Shown here: positions 61,201-64,000 of the stretch, piece after piece
Numbering within the stretch: the first letter of the stretch is position 1
Layout of the letters: each line of letters begins with the position of its first letter
Assembly: GCA_015680685.1 (NCBI GenBank)
Contig: MNCI01014365.1
Span: 57,004-121,003 of the forward strand
Reading direction: 5' to 3'
DNA from: Gnetum montanum
Taxonomy: Eukaryota; Streptophyta; Gnetopsida; Gnetales; Gnetaceae
Length of the DNA: 64,000 nucleotides
Notes under the pieces: generated by a model
What the model was told of the DNA's origin: nothing
What the model saw: only the letters and a program-made list of their open reading frames with translations
Databases searched by the model: none
Program-made: the position numbers and the translations under genes

Positions 61201-62740
61201 GTTGATGAGTCAAGAGGTAAGCACAATCAAAGGTATAGGGAATTACATGGAGAAATTCTTATTCTACATTATTTACTTAGAAAGGTAAAGAAATTTTTGA
61301 ATATGAACCTTGATGCAATTCATGCCAAAGTAAAAGGAGAAATCTAAGACATGAGGGCTAAGATTCAACAACTAACCCCTTTAAATAAGGATTGCAAAGA
61401 TTTTTAAGAAGAGGATCCTAAAAAATAGTCTAGAAATGAAGATTTAGAAGAAGTCTCACAAGAGGATACAAGCTCAAGCTCAAGCATAGTCAAGTTTGAC
61501 AACCTCATTCATGGGGAGAATATTTTATTTATTTGTAAAAATTATGGTAGTAAATAAAACTTTGATTATTCTCATGCTGATCAAAATAAGATTGATGCTT
61601 GGTCTAGTCAAAAAGGTCCTAGTGAAGATTTTTTGTGGACAACAATAGTTGAAAATGAAAGAAGTGGAGAATTAAAAATTTCCTCAAAGAAACAAATGAT
61701 ACAATGAATGGTCAAGGAATCATTAATAAAGAACATCAACAAATAGAATCATCATACAAAAGATTTAATGAAAAAGAACCAGAAGGTAAGGAGGTACTTC
61801 ATGATAGAGGACCTCATCTCAAACTTCATTAATTTCATTAATCTTCCTCCTCTCAATCACAAGTAAGGTAAGTCAAGGTAAGTATCCATCTCCTTGCTTG
61901 TTAAATTTTGTATTTGGAAAGTATGAATTATTTTTTATATGTGCTTACACTATTTATGGGGTGTTAACTCTACATTAGCACTTATAAGAGAAGATATTTT
62001 GGTTTTGTTGGAATAATTATTTATGAGCATGATGGAAGTTTGTGGTGTGGATCTTGTAATAAATTTATTTTCTTATCTTGTTTTTAATGGTCTAAAACCC
62101 TTGCATGTAATTCATGATTTGAAAGCCTTATGATGAACATTTTACTATTTCAAAGCTTATTTATTTTGGAATATTTTTTTGCATTGGTGTCCTTGATGAC
62201 ATTCATGAATCTTTTGAGGAAAAGGAATTATCATGAACTACTATCAATAGGAAACTCTAGTCTTGACACTTGATCCTAAGCTTACTTTGCAAGAATAGTA
62301 CCTTGATGATAAAAGAACTTGGATAGTCACATTTGAAAAGAACCAACTGATTCAAAAGGGCTCAAAGGGAGCACTAGATTTTGCACATATGTAGGGGGAC
62401 TTTGTACCATTTCATCCAAGAGGCCATCGATGTAGGAGGAGTCTTTTGAAACTCTTACTAAAAGCCACTCTAGCAACAAAACTTCATGTTCTATCACCCC
62501 TAGCTAAAAATGAGTAAGAATACAACTATTCATTTAAGTGTATGGTAAAGTATCCAAGGTAAAAGTAATAGTTAAATTTTGATCAAGATATCTTTTGGAT
62601 ATTTTACCTTGTGATGTATTTCTTGTTACTAGTATTTAAAATAACATGGCCATTTACAAGGTATTGTATGGATATCTTTTTGTTTTATTTAGCATGATAA
62701 GTTGTATTGCTTTGACCTCTCTTATGAGTAGAATTGTTGA
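61201..62740. other. 3' region of element E
   Basis: The first 600 bases still look like polyprotein tail (Glu/Ser-rich frames), followed by non-coding DNA. A purine run TAGGGGGACTTTG at about 62393-62405 could be a polypurine tract before a 3' LTR starting TGTACC, but no second copy of that LTR was found in the window. Confidence 0.35.
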
Positions 62741-62744
62741 TCAT

Positions 62745-63215
62745 AAAAAAAGAATAATTTCCAAAGTGCATATTAAGTAGTTGTATACTTTGATCATCAA
62801 TTAAATTTTCCTTAATGATATTCTTTTTAATCGTATAATGCAAGTTGTGGAAAAATATCTCCCACAATTATAAGAAGATAAGAAGCTTGAGAATAATATT
62901 AACAAATTGATTGCTAAAGAAAAAAGAAGTGACTAAATTTGCAAATTGATATGAGAGCCAAATAATATAAAATATTCCTCTACTCTAGCTAATAAAATAT
63001 TAATATGTTGCAAAAAATTGTTAATCGTTAAAAAATTGCAAAGTACATGCTAAATAGGTGCCTACCTTAATCATCAATGCAAATTTCATTAATGGTATTA
63101 TTTTCAAGATCATAATGCAAGTTACATAAATGAAAGTCTACTATAGTAATGAGAAGATAAGAAGCCTAAGAATAACCTTAATGAACTACCTGATGAAGAG
63201 AAAATAAGGGAATCT
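62745..63215. repeat. Diverged direct duplication
   Basis: About 170-185 bases near 62745-62930 recur at 63028-63215 (shared words ATCATCAAT, AATGCAAGTT, AGAAGATAAGAAGC, AGAATAA). The offset is about 285 bases. Part of the LINE neighbourhood; no coding assigned. Confidence 0.55.
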
Positions 63216-63863
63216 ATCCAAAATTTGTAGCAACATAAGCATTAGCATCAATAAACATGGTACGAACAAGACGAATAAAGTAATCATCAAATTCTAATTT
63301 ACAAAGACATGCAATAATCAATTCTCATTCCATCTTGTCATAAACTTTAGCATAATCTTAATTAGTATCATAAGCCCAACGCATTCCTTTTCATGTTACA
63401 ATTACATTATTTACAGTGTATCTACCTTTAACAAAATCCATATACTCATGTATGATGATATCATATATAATCTTCTGAATCTAATGAGTCATGAATTTAG
63501 GTAGAATTGTATAAGTATTGTTAAGAAGAGTAATAGACCTTTAATTACAAATATGATAAAAATTCCTATCCTTAGAAAGAATATGAATCAAAGATTTATT
63601 TATATTTTTACCAAAAGAAACTTATTCAATGGCTTCATGGAAAATATGAAAGGGATCATCTCCAATAATATCCTAATGCTTCATTAAAACTCAACTGGAA
63701 AGCTATCAAATCCAAGACCTTAACCATCTACTACATAAAGTCATTGTTTTGATTTTTACTACTATAATTTTTGCTTCAAGAATTATTTAATGAAAATTTG
63801 TTATAAGATGAGGAATATGTGTACTAGAAGAATCAAAGTTTTTCTTGCTAAAACCTTCAAAAG
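63215..63863 (-). pseudogene. LINE reverse transcriptase remnant
   Basis: Minus-strand frame with LLNNTYTILPKFMTH, IIHEYMDFVKGRYTVNNVIV, RWAYDTN, DYAKVYDKME and RLVRTMFIDANAYV. These match the L1-type RT order: I/L-x-x-x-L..L-P, GFV-x-GR-x-I-x-DN, D-Y-x-KA-x-D-x-x-EW, and the following helix. Further upstream come GLGFDSFPVEF and GDDPFHIFHEAIE (the P.G..PDGFP.EF pattern). At least six stops. Cut at 63864 by an LTR. Confidence 0.75.
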
Positions 63864-64000
63864 TGATGAGTGGCGAGGTACCCCTACACTCAACCATACG
63901 AAACGAACGTAGCACGTGTGATCCGGTCGAACTCTGCAGACTAAATGCCTAAACGCCGCAAGGAACACTTGGGGTTAATTAATCGTTGTCTTCCCAGACT
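63864..64000 (-). repeat. LTR of the A/B family, truncated by the window edge
   Basis: Begins TGATGAGTGGCGAGGTACCCC and follows the LTR edge of B (TGATGAGCAATGAGGTACCCC) through CAACCATACGAA and GTCGAA to TTGTCTTCCCA. It keeps CpGs (ACGAACGTAGCACG, TCCGGTCGAA) where A and B read TG or CA. Inserted in the LINE remnant; the rest lies beyond 64000. Confidence 0.85.

Noticed and set aside
61815-61890. Cluster of GTAAG donor-like words as a splice site of a host gene
   Set aside because: No supporting exon on either side; it lies in the 3' tail of element E.

Overview
The window looks like nuclear DNA from a seed plant with a large, retrotransposon-rich genome. The evidence is AT-rich sequence, one plant-type gene with canonical spliceosomal introns of up to 2.4 kb, and about 50 kb of mostly Ty3/gypsy LTR retrotransposons nested in one another and heavily decayed by stop codons and C-to-T changes. 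A gymnosperm is plausible but the sequence does not prove it. No bacterial, plastid or mitochondrial features were seen.

1-10 kb: the only host gene recognised. It encodes sphingosine-1-phosphate (dihydrosphingosine phosphate) lyase on the minus strand. Nine exons between 9724 and 2860 join in one frame to give 380 codons, from the start codon to just past the pyridoxal-phosphate lysine. The last third (roughly 160-170 residues) lies beyond the left edge or is lost. Introns hold a tRNA-derived SINE with a perfect 10-bp target duplication, a second truncated copy, and an unexplained 126-codon ORF. 1-2.8 kb carries short direct duplications. 10.1-11.4 kb is the decayed 3' end of a LINE.

11.65-53.04 kb: one nested complex. 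Element A (Athila-like, plus strand) has LTRs at 11653-12502 and 52190-53036, flanked by an exact 5-bp duplication (GAGTT) 41 kb apart. Element B, the same family on the minus strand, inserted into A between protease and reverse transcriptase (LTRs 15739-16665 and 44961-45894; duplication CTATG/CAATG). Element C (Tat/Ogre-like, plus strand, 20367-38187) inserted into B. A later deletion removed the end of C's 3' LTR together with about 3.4 kb of B (rest of RT, RNase H, integrase). A fourth insertion, D (40236-42847), sits in B's gag region and consists largely of two tandem-repeat arrays.

Element C is the most unusual part. Its protease and reverse transcriptase are separated by a 5.7-kb intron-like spacer. 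On the opposite strand of that spacer lies a decayed multi-exon gene (about 30.7 to 27.07 kb) with plant-consensus introns and an acidic C-terminus, which I do not recognise. This is the best candidate for something undescribed.

53-64 kb: element E, a decayed Ty3/gypsy polyprotein whose extra archaeal-type RNase H lies before the reverse transcriptase, whereas in C it lies after. Then comes a LINE reverse transcriptase remnant on the minus strand. The window ends inside a younger-looking LTR of the A/B family (63864-64000), which keeps CpG sites that A and B have lost.

The retroelement proteins are all broken and probably inactive. Their value is as a record of insertion order and architecture.
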